A stretch of DNA of 52,136 nucleotides from Spirochaetales bacterium (GTDB lineage Bacteria > Spirochaetota > Spirochaetia > SZUA-6 > DRHE01): assembly GCA_030615505.1 (NCBI GenBank), contig JAUWZD010000019.1, positions 1 through 52,136 of the forward strand, read 5' to 3'. The position numbers were made by a program, and so were the translations under genes. Numbering within the stretch: position 1 is the first letter of the stretch; every line of letters starts with the position of its first letter. The notes beneath the pieces are model-generated. The model saw nothing but the letters and a program-made list of their open reading frames with translations. It did no database searches and was not told where the DNA came from. Positions 35,469 to 43,743 of the stretch are shown here, piece by piece.

Positions 35469-35942
35469 TTATTTATCCGCATTTTCTTTATAAGCATTCT
35501 CTTTCGCACGCCACTCTCTAACCTGTTGTATGGTCTTCTTAGATAGTGATGTACAAAGACGGGCGCTATTAAGTGCACTCGTCGCTGATTCTTTATCATA
35601 CAACTCCCACGGAAGTGTGTAGGATGCTTCGTCTCCGTAGTCGGTTAGAAAATGCTCTTCTGTTCCTAATGTAAGGAAATCAGGGATAATACTCTGAATA
35701 TGATCCCGTATCTGTTCAGGAATCTCAGTACTGCCGAGAAGCCGATTTAAATGTTTTGCCGGCTCATGCGTTTTGGAAGAAATCCCAAATAACATCAGGA
35801 TAGACTTTCCTGCATTTTCTACTGAAAGCTGGGAATGGGCAACACAAGATCGCCACCGTTGTGTTTTAAAATCTTGCTCAGCTTCTTTTAAAAACCCTTT
35901 TGCGAGATTTAATCTGTATTCGACATCATCACGAGAATTCAT
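35469..35942 (-). CDS. HEPN-domain protein (probable toxin half of HEPN/MNT pair)
   Basis: The start at 35942 (MNSRDDVEYRLNLAKGFLKE) is preferred over the upstream one at 36008 because the upstream stretch lies within the nucleotidyltransferase gene. The 157-residue helical protein shows QRWRSCVAHSQLSVENAGKS, a typical HEPN helix. It overlaps the MNT gene by 14 bases. HEPN proteins are often RNases, but I do not see a clear RX4-6H motif. Confidence 0.78.
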   Translation of the reverse strand: MNSRDDVEYRLNLAKGFLKEAEQDFKTQRWRSCVAHSQLSVENAGKSILMLFGISSKTHEPAKHLNRLLGSTEIPEQIRDHIQSIIPDFLTLGTEEHFLTDYGDEASYTLPWELYDKESATSALNSARLCTSLSKKTIQQVREWRAKENAYKENADK

Positions 35943-36396
35943 GAAATCCGTCCCAACCCAGCTCCCATTCTTTTTGAGGAATTCTATCAAATTGCCAGTA
36001 CCACTCATGCCCTAATCGCTTGCGCTTCAGGCCAGCCTCTTTCAGTGCAATCATAACCTTGTTTCTGTAAGACTCGAAATATTTAGAGCCGAACAGGCAG
36101 ATTCCATCTACGAAAACCTCCAACAGGAGTGGAGTTAAATTTTTACTTACCTCCTCTGATGTTTTCGCAATTGTATTTATTCTAAGGGGAATATCCCAAA
36201 TCAAACTGCGTACCTGTTTTTGTCTTTTTATTGGATCTGGCTCCAGATTATCAATTATAAGGAATATGTCATGATCGCTGGTAGGCTTATTAATACCACG
36301 AGCACGAGAGCCAAAAAGCACTACTGTTTTAAGAGAATTCTCGAATGCTCTCGATAATCTAGTGACGATTTGTTTATAGATACTATCATCTTCCAT
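35929..36396 (-). CDS. MNT-type nucleotidyltransferase (HEPN partner)
   Basis: A 155-residue protein with KTVVLFGSRARGINKPTSDHDIFLII, the GSx10Dx[D] nucleotidyltransferase motif. Its stop overlaps the HEPN start. Such pairs are toxin-antitoxin modules in which the MNT protein is the antitoxin. Intact, unlike the MntA-HepT remnant at 24 kb. Confidence 0.85.
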   Translation of the reverse strand: MEDDSIYKQIVTRLSRAFENSLKTVVLFGSRARGINKPTSDHDIFLIIDNLEPDPIKRQKQVRSLIWDIPLRINTIAKTSEEVSKNLTPLLLEVFVDGICLFGSKYFESYRNKVMIALKEAGLKRKRLGHEWYWQFDRIPQKEWELGWDGFHEFS

Positions 36397-36489
36397 AAAT
36401 TACAAAAACAGTAATGCTGCCGTTGTGAAATGTCAAGTTATCTACATTGGAAGCTGAGTACTTAAAATAGAAAGCAAAAAATAATAAGC

Positions 36490-36522
36490 TTGACTTGAAT
36501 GCACGTGCCTGGATAGTATTAT
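36490..36522 (+). promoter_or_regulatory. Promoter region of ilvE
   Basis: TTGACT at 36490 or overlapping TTGAAT at 36495, with TAGTAT or TATTAT at 36514-36522. A palindrome GCACGTGC (36501-36508) lies between and may be a regulator site. Confidence 0.5.
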
Positions 36523-36548
36523 AATCAAATCAGACCAAGGAGCAGGAA

Positions 36549-37643
36549 ATGGCCAGGGGATTTAGTTTAGAAGTGTATCCCTGGGTTTATATAGCCCAAC
36601 ACACTGCAGAAGACAGGTGGGATGAACGATATATCGAAAAGGAACACTTAAGTCCGGAGGAGGAAGCTCAGCTTCCGGAAGAAAAAAGAGCCGAACTGGT
36701 CTTAAAGCGAAATACATTTCCGGAACTCCCCTTAGTGAATTATACCACCCAGTACGGAATGGGCTGTTTTGAGGGACTTAAGGCTTTTCCGCAGAAAGAC
36801 GGAAATTTAAAGCTTTTCCGACCGGATGAGAATGCCAGGAGGATGGCCGGCTCCATGAAGGGTCTTATGATGCCGCCCTATCCTGAGGAGCTTTTTGTTA
36901 GCGCGGTTAAAGAGGTAGTAAAGAGAAACAAGGCAATAGGATTTGCCCCGGAGTATGATCCTGCCTGGGAACGGGAGCGCTTTTTATCCGCATATTCTAT
37001 ATATGTGAGGCCTTTCACCTATTCGGAACCCGGGATCGGGGTAAATTTAAGCGAGCATCCCTGGGTAGTGATTATTTCAACCGGTGTGGGCTCTTATTTT
37101 AAGGCGGGCAACTCTAAGGCGGTCACAACCAACCGAGTGCGGGCCAACCCGGGAGGCACCGGCTGGATAAAGAGCGCCTCTAACTATGTGAACAGCGCCC
37201 TGGCCAAAAAGGAGGCTGAAGCTGAAGGCTTCATGGAAGCCATCTTTTTAGATGCCGGGGAACAGAAATACTTTGAAGAAGGCTCCTCCTGTAATCTGTT
37301 CTTCCTGCTTAAAGACGATACCCTGGTTACTCCATCTTTAGAGGATACGATTCTTCCTGGTATCACACGAAAATCTATTCTTCAGATTGCCCGGGACAGG
37401 GGACTCAAAATTGAGGAGAGAAAAATCTCCGTGGAGGAAGTCTTTTCAGAAGCTAAAGAGGTCTTTGCCAGTGGAACGGCAGCGGGCGTTACATTCATCG
37501 AATCCATCACACATAAAGGCCTAAAAGTGGTTTTCGGAAACGGCAGGATCGGAGAGTTTACATCCTATGCCTTAGAAACTCTCAAGGGGATTCAATACGG
37601 AATTATCGAGGATCGCCTGGGCTGGATGGTTGATATAGATTAA
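36549..37643 (+). CDS. ilvE: Branched-chain amino acid aminotransferase
   Basis: A 364-residue fold-type IV PLP enzyme: YGMGCFEGLKAF, RVRANPGGTGWIKSASNY with the catalytic Lys in the loop of this family, FLDAGEQKYFEEGSSCNLFFLL and ILPGITRKSILQIA. It transfers amino groups to and from Val, Leu and Ile. A GGAGCAGG ribosome-binding site precedes the ATG. The N-terminus carries a family-typical long arm. Confidence 0.95.
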   Translation: MARGFSLEVYPWVYIAQHTAEDRWDERYIEKEHLSPEEEAQLPEEKRAELVLKRNTFPELPLVNYTTQYGMGCFEGLKAFPQKDGNLKLFRPDENARRMAGSMKGLMMPPYPEELFVSAVKEVVKRNKAIGFAPEYDPAWERERFLSAYSIYVRPFTYSEPGIGVNLSEHPWVVIISTGVGSYFKAGNSKAVTTNRVRANPGGTGWIKSASNYVNSALAKKEAEAEGFMEAIFLDAGEQKYFEEGSSCNLFFLLKDDTLVTPSLEDTILPGITRKSILQIARDRGLKIEERKISVEEVFSEAKEVFASGTAAGVTFIESITHKGLKVVFGNGRIGEFTSYALETLKGIQYGIIEDRLGWMVDID

Positions 37644-38638
37644 AACCTCCTTACCTTTAAATCCTTGGGTATGCGGTTATAGATCTGAAGCTCAAAATCA
37701 GAAGCCGGATAGAGAATCCCTCTTTGATTCAGGAAGGCTAGATTTTTAGTCAATCCCCTGCTTAAAGTCTCCGGATCCCGGGCCAGAATATCGAAGTTTT
37801 CCGAAGAAAAGGTCAAATTAACCAGTGCCTTAGAATTTTTCTCCTTATCTCCCGTTCTGTCAGAGAGTTTTTTCAGGGTAACTCCCAGGTTATTGTAGGT
37901 TTTCAGGATATACTCAATAATTGCTCTATGCTCGGGATTTTCCTGAATGCGCAGAAAGGGAATATTGTTCCTCTTTGTTTCCAGGATATCCAATAGATGA
38001 AGGTAATACCCTTGAGCCGAGAAATAATCATCCCGCTGGTATAAGGTATTGGCCAGGGAAAAGATAGTATTTTCATTAGCGGAAACATCATCAATTACCC
38101 TGGAAAAGCGAAGAAGTGCCTCTTCATAACGGCTATACATATAGTCGATATAGCCGATTTTATAATCCAGATCATGACTATTGTAGAAATTCTCCTCAGC
38201 CTTCCGGTATAAATCCAACGAGGTTTCCAGATTTCGGTCAATGTAGTAATAGATATCCCCGAGATTCTCATATACCTTGCCGAATTCCTTCTTTTTCCCA
38301 AATATTCGCCTATCCTGCGCAACTTCTATCATATTTTTAGCTTTTTGATACTTATCTTCTGCGTCCAGATATTCTTTATTTCTCCATAAGGACTCACCAA
38401 ACCGGTTATAAGAATCAATCATTATCTCCATACGCTTCTTATTTAATGGAGCTGAAGCTTCAAGGTAATTTATCGTACTTCTTATGGCTTTTACCTCTTC
38501 TACAGGGTCCCCTGCATAGCGAAAATAGCGGGCCAGGTGATAATGAATTTCCGGTATCTCCCGCTCTACCTCCATGGCTTTAAAAAGAGTATCCGGTACA
38601 TCGTCAAACTCCTTCTTATCGAAGAGATACCCGCCCAA
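37640..38638 (-). CDS. C-terminal part of the Pro/Glu-rich TPR protein (out of frame)
   Basis: Taken alone this starts MGGYLFDKKEFDDVPDTLFK, without a ribosome-binding site or signal. It is all TPR-like helices (IHYHLARYFRYAGDP, KVYENLGDIYYYIDRNLETS). Read with its upstream bases it begins IDVRPQVYAELGGYLFDKK, which continues the other frame if one A is added to the run at 38668-38671. It is therefore very probably the end of the protein encoded at 38566-40752, and not a separate gene. Confidence 0.72.
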   Translation of the reverse strand: MGGYLFDKKEFDDVPDTLFKAMEVEREIPEIHYHLARYFRYAGDPVEEVKAIRSTINYLEASAPLNKKRMEIMIDSYNRFGESLWRNKEYLDAEDKYQKAKNMIEVAQDRRIFGKKKEFGKVYENLGDIYYYIDRNLETSLDLYRKAEENFYNSHDLDYKIGYIDYMYSRYEEALLRFSRVIDDVSANENTIFSLANTLYQRDDYFSAQGYYLHLLDILETKRNNIPFLRIQENPEHRAIIEYILKTYNNLGVTLKKLSDRTGDKEKNSKALVNLTFSSENFDILARDPETLSRGLTKNLAFLNQRGILYPASDFELQIYNRIPKDLKVRRF

Positions 38639-40752
38639 CTCTGCATAAACTTGAGGTCTAACATCGATTTTCTCGCTTCAATCAAAGACTTAAGCTTTTG
38701 AACCTCACCAAGCTGGTCTGTCCGGATGAAATATTTCAGCATCCGGAATAATACCTCATCTTCCCGACCGTGATAGTCCAAAATTGATGCATAAGAAAAG
38801 CGGGCATCCTCAAAGTGTACCGGATCCTCTTCAGCCCATTCAAGGTAATTATCACCCTTTGCCAGCAATGCATCGTAATCTTGAATATTTTTATCCAGCA
38901 GCCTGTCCAGCAGCCTGTCCGCTTTTTCATAGTTGCTTAAATAGCGGGATTCTAAGTGGGCGTAATCCAGTATTCCCTTATGGTCTCCCGGATAATGTGC
39001 TAAAAGCTCATTATACTTTCCAGATGCAGCGAGAAACTGTTTTTTATCGATAAAGGCTTCAGCATATCTGTAAAACCAGTTCTTAACAGCCCAGACATCG
39101 ACTGCGGTCTGGAAGCTCTCATTTGCCATAGTGTAGCGGTCATTTTCAATCTGCTCATACCCACGGCGGTACAATGAATTGGCATAGAGAGGACGATATA
39201 TGAAACTGTACCCCAGGAAAACGAGCAGGCCGATGAAAGCCAGGCTCAGCACAAAAACCCTGATAATGGGGAAGATATTTTCGCGAAAGGCATAGGCGAA
39301 AGTTCTTCGCTCCTCTTCAAAAGCTAAAGCTGTCCTTTTTTCAAATCTTTTGGGAAGAACAATTCTTTCTCCGGTAATTCCGGATACCTGGGCGGCAATA
39401 ACTGCGGGTGCTGCTCCCTCAACCAAAAGATCTACCAGCTTGTGGAGGCTTTCTCCGCTCAGATTCTTCTCACCGATAAGCTCCTGGATAACAATCTTAA
39501 GATTTCTCGGTAATAAGTTTAGAGAATTCTTTAAAGAAGCAAACTGTTCCTCTGAAAGCTCCAGTTTCTCCTCTTCAACTCTGATTTCCTCCTCGGCTTC
39601 GGCAGGCGCTTCAAGGCTTACTTCACCAAATTCTTCCTCCTGGAACTCGGGGAACTCCTTTTCTTCTTCCTCACTAATACCAAACTCTTCTCCCAACCCC
39701 TGCAAAGAAAACTCATCAACCTGAAGTTCCTCTTCCCCTAATGCCTGTTCGGGTTCCAACTCCTGTATAACTGGCTCTTCCTCCGCCTCACCGGGGCGCT
39801 CAACCAGACCCTCAGGCGGCACTTCACCAGCAGGTATTTCGACCTCCGGAGGGGCAGCCTCTTCCTGCTCTCCGGGCGGGACGACTTCGACCCCCGGAAT
39901 AGTAATTTCCTCCGCAGGTATCTCAAAAGCCTCTTCAGGGGGAGCTTCCTCTACCGGCACCTCTTCAGCAGGGGCTTCTACCGCCTCTTCCGGTAGGGCA
40001 AACTCTTCAGGTAACATCTCTTCGGGGGGGGGAGCCTCTTCCTCGGGCAGCTCTTCAGCAGGGGCTTCTACAGCTTCCTCTGGCAGGGCAAACTCTTCGG
40101 GCAACATCTCTTCGGGAGGGGGAGCCTCTTCCTCGGGCAGCTCTAATCCCTCAGCTAAGGCAAACTCATCGATTGCTTCCTCTTCTTTAGAAGGAATCTC
40201 CCCCTCCGCAGCCTCTTCAGGCAGGGCAAACTCTTCGGGCAACATCTCTTCGGGGGGGGGAGCCTCTTCTACTGGCCCCTCTTCAGCAGGCGCTTCTACA
40301 GCTTCCTCTGGCAGGGCAAATTCTTCAGGCAGCTCCTCTTCAGCCGGAGGAGCTTCAGCCACTTCCTCAGGCACTTCTTCCTCAGCCGGAGGAGCTTCAG
40401 GCACTTCCTCAGGCAGGGCTAACTCTTCAGCCGCCTCTTCACCGAATAGAGATTCAAAGTCAAGCTCCTCCAGAGGCTGTTCAGCCGGGATCTCACCCGG
40501 CTCGACCTCGGGCTTCTTAAGACCTTCGGCAGGCAGGCCTTCGACCTCGAGCGCCGGAATTTGTTCAACCTCAGGCTCCTCAACCGGCTCCCCGGCAGCA
40601 GCTTCGAAGAGCTCGCTTATCTCCGCAGGAAGCCCCTCCTCCGGAAGTGGAACATCTTCAATTTCCTCAGAGCGCTCTGCAAGAATCTCTGGTTCGGATC
40701 CTAAGGAGTTTAGAATCGTTTTAAATCGTTCAATATCCTGAAGGCTGGGCAT
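38566..40752 (-). CDS. Pro/Glu-rich repeat and TPR membrane protein, frame lost near its C-terminus
   Basis: The frame gives 728 residues. Residues 1-60 are a short ordered start, 103-270 hold tandem Pro/Glu repeats (three copies of APPPEEMLPEEFALPEEA), 400-490 a helical part, and 495-518 a transmembrane helix (VFVLSLAFIGLLVFLGYSFI). TPR-like helices follow. After EARK (about 695) the frame becomes nonsense while the next frame continues the TPRs, so the natural protein would be about 1040 residues. The long acidic N-terminus would be cytoplasmic and the TPRs exported, or the reverse. The function is unknown. Confidence 0.78.
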   Translation of the reverse strand: MPSLQDIERFKTILNSLGSEPEILAERSEEIEDVPLPEEGLPAEISELFEAAAGEPVEEPEVEQIPALEVEGLPAEGLKKPEVEPGEIPAEQPLEELDFESLFGEEAAEELALPEEVPEAPPAEEEVPEEVAEAPPAEEELPEEFALPEEAVEAPAEEGPVEEAPPPEEMLPEEFALPEEAAEGEIPSKEEEAIDEFALAEGLELPEEEAPPPEEMLPEEFALPEEAVEAPAEELPEEEAPPPEEMLPEEFALPEEAVEAPAEEVPVEEAPPEEAFEIPAEEITIPGVEVVPPGEQEEAAPPEVEIPAGEVPPEGLVERPGEAEEEPVIQELEPEQALGEEELQVDEFSLQGLGEEFGISEEEEKEFPEFQEEEFGEVSLEAPAEAEEEIRVEEEKLELSEEQFASLKNSLNLLPRNLKIVIQELIGEKNLSGESLHKLVDLLVEGAAPAVIAAQVSGITGERIVLPKRFEKRTALAFEEERRTFAYAFRENIFPIIRVFVLSLAFIGLLVFLGYSFIYRPLYANSLYRRGYEQIENDRYTMANESFQTAVDVWAVKNWFYRYAEAFIDKKQFLAASGKYNELLAHYPGDHKGILDYAHLESRYLSNYEKADRLLDRLLDKNIQDYDALLAKGDNYLEWAEEDPVHFEDARFSYASILDYHGREDEVLFRMLKYFIRTDQLGEVQKLKSLIEARKSMLDLKFMQSWAGISSIRRSLTMYRILFLKPWR
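39943..40446 (-). repeat. Degenerate tandem Pro/Glu-coding repeats
   Basis: The region encodes repeats of about 27-36 residues with a PPPEEMLPEEFALPEEA core. The DNA (GGCAGGGCAAACTCTTCGG and similar on the plus strand) is repeated closely enough to allow recombination or mis-assembly. Confidence 0.7.
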
Positions 40753-40828
40753 TTTCTCTATACGCCTCTATTGAGAGTCAGAATTCAAGTCTAACATTCC
40801 TTTTGTCGAATTATAGTATAGCAGATGT

Positions 40829-41545
40829 ATGGGCATTCATAAAACCTCTCTTCAGTTTATTATATCTTTCCTGTTTCTGATTCTTCCCCTTTCTATTTTC
40901 GGTCTGGATCCCCTTCTAATAGAGATTAAAATAAGGGGGATAGAACATTCGGGAGCGCCTGAACGCATAGGCCTACAGCTGCTTTTCACCTACCAGCCGG
41001 ATAGGCCTGTACGCACCGTGGGTCTGAGGTTTGCCCATGAAAACTACTCTGTTTTTCATATCTACTCCCGCAACGAACATGGAATATTCCTCTATTTCTA
41101 CGATATTCCTGAAGACTTAAGCGTTATCACCTACCGAATATCCGTAAACGGGCTCTGGATGAGTGATCCCTCAAACCCTAATCAAAAGCAGGATGCCTCA
41201 GGCCTTTCCTTTTCCATAGTAGCTCTTGATAAAACAGAAAGCAGATCCATTACAAACCCGGTAATAACCCCGGACGGCGAAGTAAGCTTTGCCTTTAAAA
41301 CTCTGCCCGGTCGGATTATCGCAATCAGCGGAGATTTCAATAACTGGGACCCCTATTCTGACATATTAACAGAAACCCAGCCCGGAAAGTACAGCATTAC
41401 TCTTAATATGCTTCCCGGCAGGCACTTCTATTCCTTTATCGTGGGTGGTGACCGGGTTATTGATCCCTTCAACCTGGACAGCGCCATGGATTATGAGGGC
41501 TACCGGGTTTCCACCTTTGTGCTCCCGTCCATAAAATCTCATTAA
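40829..41545 (+). CDS. Exported CBM48-like glycogen-binding protein
   Basis: A 238-residue protein with a signal peptide (FIISFLFLILPLSIFG). The C-terminal 90 residues are a carbohydrate-binding module 48: AISGDFNNWDPYSD, then GKYSITLNMLPGRHFYSFIV and DRVIDP. There is no catalytic domain. The N-terminal half (YQPDRPVRTVGLRF) also looks like a beta-sandwich. It is divergent from the TPR protein. Confidence 0.8.
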   Translation: MGIHKTSLQFIISFLFLILPLSIFGLDPLLIEIKIRGIEHSGAPERIGLQLLFTYQPDRPVRTVGLRFAHENYSVFHIYSRNEHGIFLYFYDIPEDLSVITYRISVNGLWMSDPSNPNQKQDASGLSFSIVALDKTESRSITNPVITPDGEVSFAFKTLPGRIIAISGDFNNWDPYSDILTETQPGKYSITLNMLPGRHFYSFIVGGDRVIDPFNLDSAMDYEGYRVSTFVLPSIKSH

Positions 41546-41614
41546 GATCCCTTTACCAATAGAAGTATCCTTAGTAATTTATTAATAATTATTAAATCAC
41601 TTGAGGGAATTATT

Positions 41615-42502
41615 ATGTGGGAATACAGTAAGAAGGTAATGAATCACTATGAAAACCCCCGTAATGTTGGTGAAATTGAGGATGCTGATGCCACCGGCGA
41701 AGTGGGTTCACTTATCTGTGGAGATGCCTTAAAACTAACATTAAAAATTGATAACGGCATTATAAAGGACGCCAAATTTAAGACCTTTGGCTGTGGAAGC
41801 GCCATTGCCTCAGCCTCCGCACTTACGGAACTGATAAAAGGTAAGAAGCTGGAAGAAGTAAGAGATATTACCAACAAGGACATTGTAAAATATTTGGGCG
41901 GACTTCCCCAGGAAAAGATGCACTGCTCGGTTATGGGACAGGAGGCTTTAGAAGCGGCCTTACTGGATTTTAAGGGAGAAAAAAAAGCCGAGAAAGAAGA
42001 CGATGAGGGCGAGATTATCTGTAAATGCTTCGGAGTTACGGATACCAAGATAAAGCGAGTAGCCTTGAGCAATAATTTGCACTCAGTCGAAGAAATCACT
42101 AATTACACCAAAGCCGGGGGCGGCTGTGGATCGTGTCTCTACAAGATAGAGGAAATACTGGATGATCTCTGGCGGAATGTTGACCGGATTCCTGGCCCGG
42201 GTCTCGGCTTTGGTCTTGGCTTGGGGGAGAGGCAGAAAAAATTGTCAGGAGGGAAAATGACTGTTGTCCAAAAAATTAAAAGGATAGAAGAGATTTTAGA
42301 AGATGAAATACGGCCTATTCTAAGGCGCGACGGCGGGGATATTGACCTTATTGATGTGGTCGATAACAAGGTAATTGTACGCCTTATGGGCATGTGCCAG
42401 GGCTGTCATGCGGCTGTGCTCACGTTAAAGGGTCTGGTTGAGGAAAAACTGCAAGAATTGGTTGACCCAGAGATCGAGGTCGTAGAGCATGGCCTTGAAT
42501 AA
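41615..42502 (+). CDS. nifU: NifU Fe-S cluster scaffold
   Basis: A 295-residue three-domain NifU. The N-terminal IscU-like domain has the three scaffold Cys (SLICGDAL, FKTFGCGSAIAS, EKMHCSVMG). The central BFD-like [2Fe-2S] domain has CKCFGV and GGGCGSCLYK. The C-terminal Nfu domain has CQGCHAA. A Gly-rich PGPGLGFGLGLG insertion sits between the middle and C-terminal domains. It builds clusters from sulfide supplied by NifS. No nitrogenase genes are in the window, so general Fe-S assembly is likely. Confidence 0.95.
   Translation: MWEYSKKVMNHYENPRNVGEIEDADATGEVGSLICGDALKLTLKIDNGIIKDAKFKTFGCGSAIASASALTELIKGKKLEEVRDITNKDIVKYLGGLPQEKMHCSVMGQEALEAALLDFKGEKKAEKEDDEGEIICKCFGVTDTKIKRVALSNNLHSVEEITNYTKAGGGCGSCLYKIEEILDDLWRNVDRIPGPGLGFGLGLGERQKKLSGGKMTVVQKIKRIEEILEDEIRPILRRDGGDIDLIDVVDNKVIVRLMGMCQGCHAAVLTLKGLVEEKLQELVDPEIEVVEHGLE
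42191..42226 (+). repeat. Six hexamer units in the nifU linker
   Basis: CCTGGC, CCGGGT, CTCGGC, TTTGGT, CTTGGC, TTGGGG: each encodes X-Gly, giving PG-PG-LG-FG-LG-LG between the second and third NifU domains. Confidence 0.8.
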
Positions 42503-43682
42503 TATCTATCTGGATAACAACGCCACCACTAAGGTGGCGCCAGAAGTTTTAGAAGAAATGCTGCCGTTCTTGAGGGAAAGCTACGGGAATCCCTCCAGCA
42601 TGTACAGTTTCGGCGGTGAGCTTTCCAAATACGTGGAGAGAGGCCGCGAGAGGATTGCAGATCTCTTAGGATGCCATCCAAGGGAAATTGTATTTACTTC
42701 CTGCGGTTCGGAGAGCGATAACTTTGCCTTAAGAGGACTCATCGACGCATATCCGGAGAAACGCCATATCATAACTACAAAAGTTGAACATCCGGCTATT
42801 AAGAACCAAGTCCCCTATTTAAGGAAGAAGGGCATCCGGGTTACCGAACTCGGGGTTGACCGCAAGGGCAATATTGATCTTGATGAATTGCGTCAAGCTA
42901 TTGATGAGGACACCCTGCTTATCTCCTGCATGTTCGCAAATAATGAAACCGGTGTTGTCTACCCCATTCGTTTAATCGGGGAGATAGCCAGGGAAAGGAA
43001 TATATTCTTTCATACCGATGCTGTTCAGGCGGTCGGGAAAATACCAATAGATTTATCAGACATGCCGGTGGATCTGCTCTCGTTTACCGGCCATAAATTT
43101 CATGCGCCCAAAGGAATCGGGGGCCTTTACATCCGCAGGGGTATTAAAATCAGACCATTCATTATCGGCGGGCATCAGGAACGGAGCCGGCGGGGTGGTA
43201 CCGAGAATGTGCCCTATATCGCCGGAATGGGTAAAGCAGCAGAGCTGGCTAAAAAAAACCTGCATGAAGAGAACACCCGGGTACGGAAATTGAGGGATAA
43301 GCTGGAGCAGGGAATACTTTCGCAAATTGAAGATACGGAAGTTAACGGCGATACCGAAACGGAAAACAGGGTACCCAATACTACCAATATAGGCATCCAT
43401 TTCATAGAAGGAGAGGCACTCCTGCTTGCCCTTGACAAGTACCATATTGCCGCCTCCACCGGGTCTGCCTGTGCATCCGGATCACTGCAGCCGTCCCATG
43501 TGCTCCGGGCCATGGGTGTACCCTTTACCTGCGTCCACGGTTCGCTGCGCTTAAGTTTAAGTGTTTATACTACTGAAAAAGAAATTGATTACGTACTGGA
43601 GATACTTCCGGGAATCGTTTCCCGCCTGCGAGAACTTTCTCCTTTCCACTCAATGGAAGATATAAAAGCCTTTGGCGCTTGA
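42489..43682 (+). CDS. nifS: NifS cysteine desulfurase
   Basis: A 397-residue PLP enzyme: NIYLDNNATTKVAPEVLEEM, EHPAIKNQ, LLSFTGHKFHAPKGIGGLYI with the Schiff-base Lys, and STGSACASG with the active-site Cys. It releases sulfur from cysteine for NifU. The ATG lies 14 bases inside nifU. Confidence 0.95.
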   Translation: MALNNIYLDNNATTKVAPEVLEEMLPFLRESYGNPSSMYSFGGELSKYVERGRERIADLLGCHPREIVFTSCGSESDNFALRGLIDAYPEKRHIITTKVEHPAIKNQVPYLRKKGIRVTELGVDRKGNIDLDELRQAIDEDTLLISCMFANNETGVVYPIRLIGEIARERNIFFHTDAVQAVGKIPIDLSDMPVDLLSFTGHKFHAPKGIGGLYIRRGIKIRPFIIGGHQERSRRGGTENVPYIAGMGKAAELAKKNLHEENTRVRKLRDKLEQGILSQIEDTEVNGDTETENRVPNTTNIGIHFIEGEALLLALDKYHIAASTGSACASGSLQPSHVLRAMGVPFTCVHGSLRLSLSVYTTEKEIDYVLEILPGIVSRLRELSPFHSMEDIKAFGA

Positions 43683-43693
43683 GCTTTAAGAGC

Positions 43694-43743
43694 AGCCTGA
43701 TGTAAGTTAATTATAATCTGTAAACTTATGAGCCTACCAGGCT
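43694..43743. other. Stem-loop between convergent genes
   Basis: AGCCTG (43694-43699) with CAGGCT (43738-43743) and inside it TAAGTT (43703-43708) with AACTTA (43723-43728). It may terminate both genes, though no U-run follows. Confidence 0.35.

Noticed and set aside
39350-39724. Plus-strand Ser-rich frame opposite the Pro/Glu-rich gene
   Set aside because: Antisense of the acidic repeat region; composition follows from the Glu codons of the real gene.
41647-42099. Minus-strand 150-residue frame opposite nifU
   Set aside because: NifU motifs on the plus strand are complete and the minus frame has no recognisable features.
41615-43682. Part of a nitrogen-fixation cluster
   Set aside because: Only nifU and nifS are present; no nifHDK, nifB or regulators lie nearby, so a general Fe-S role is simpler.
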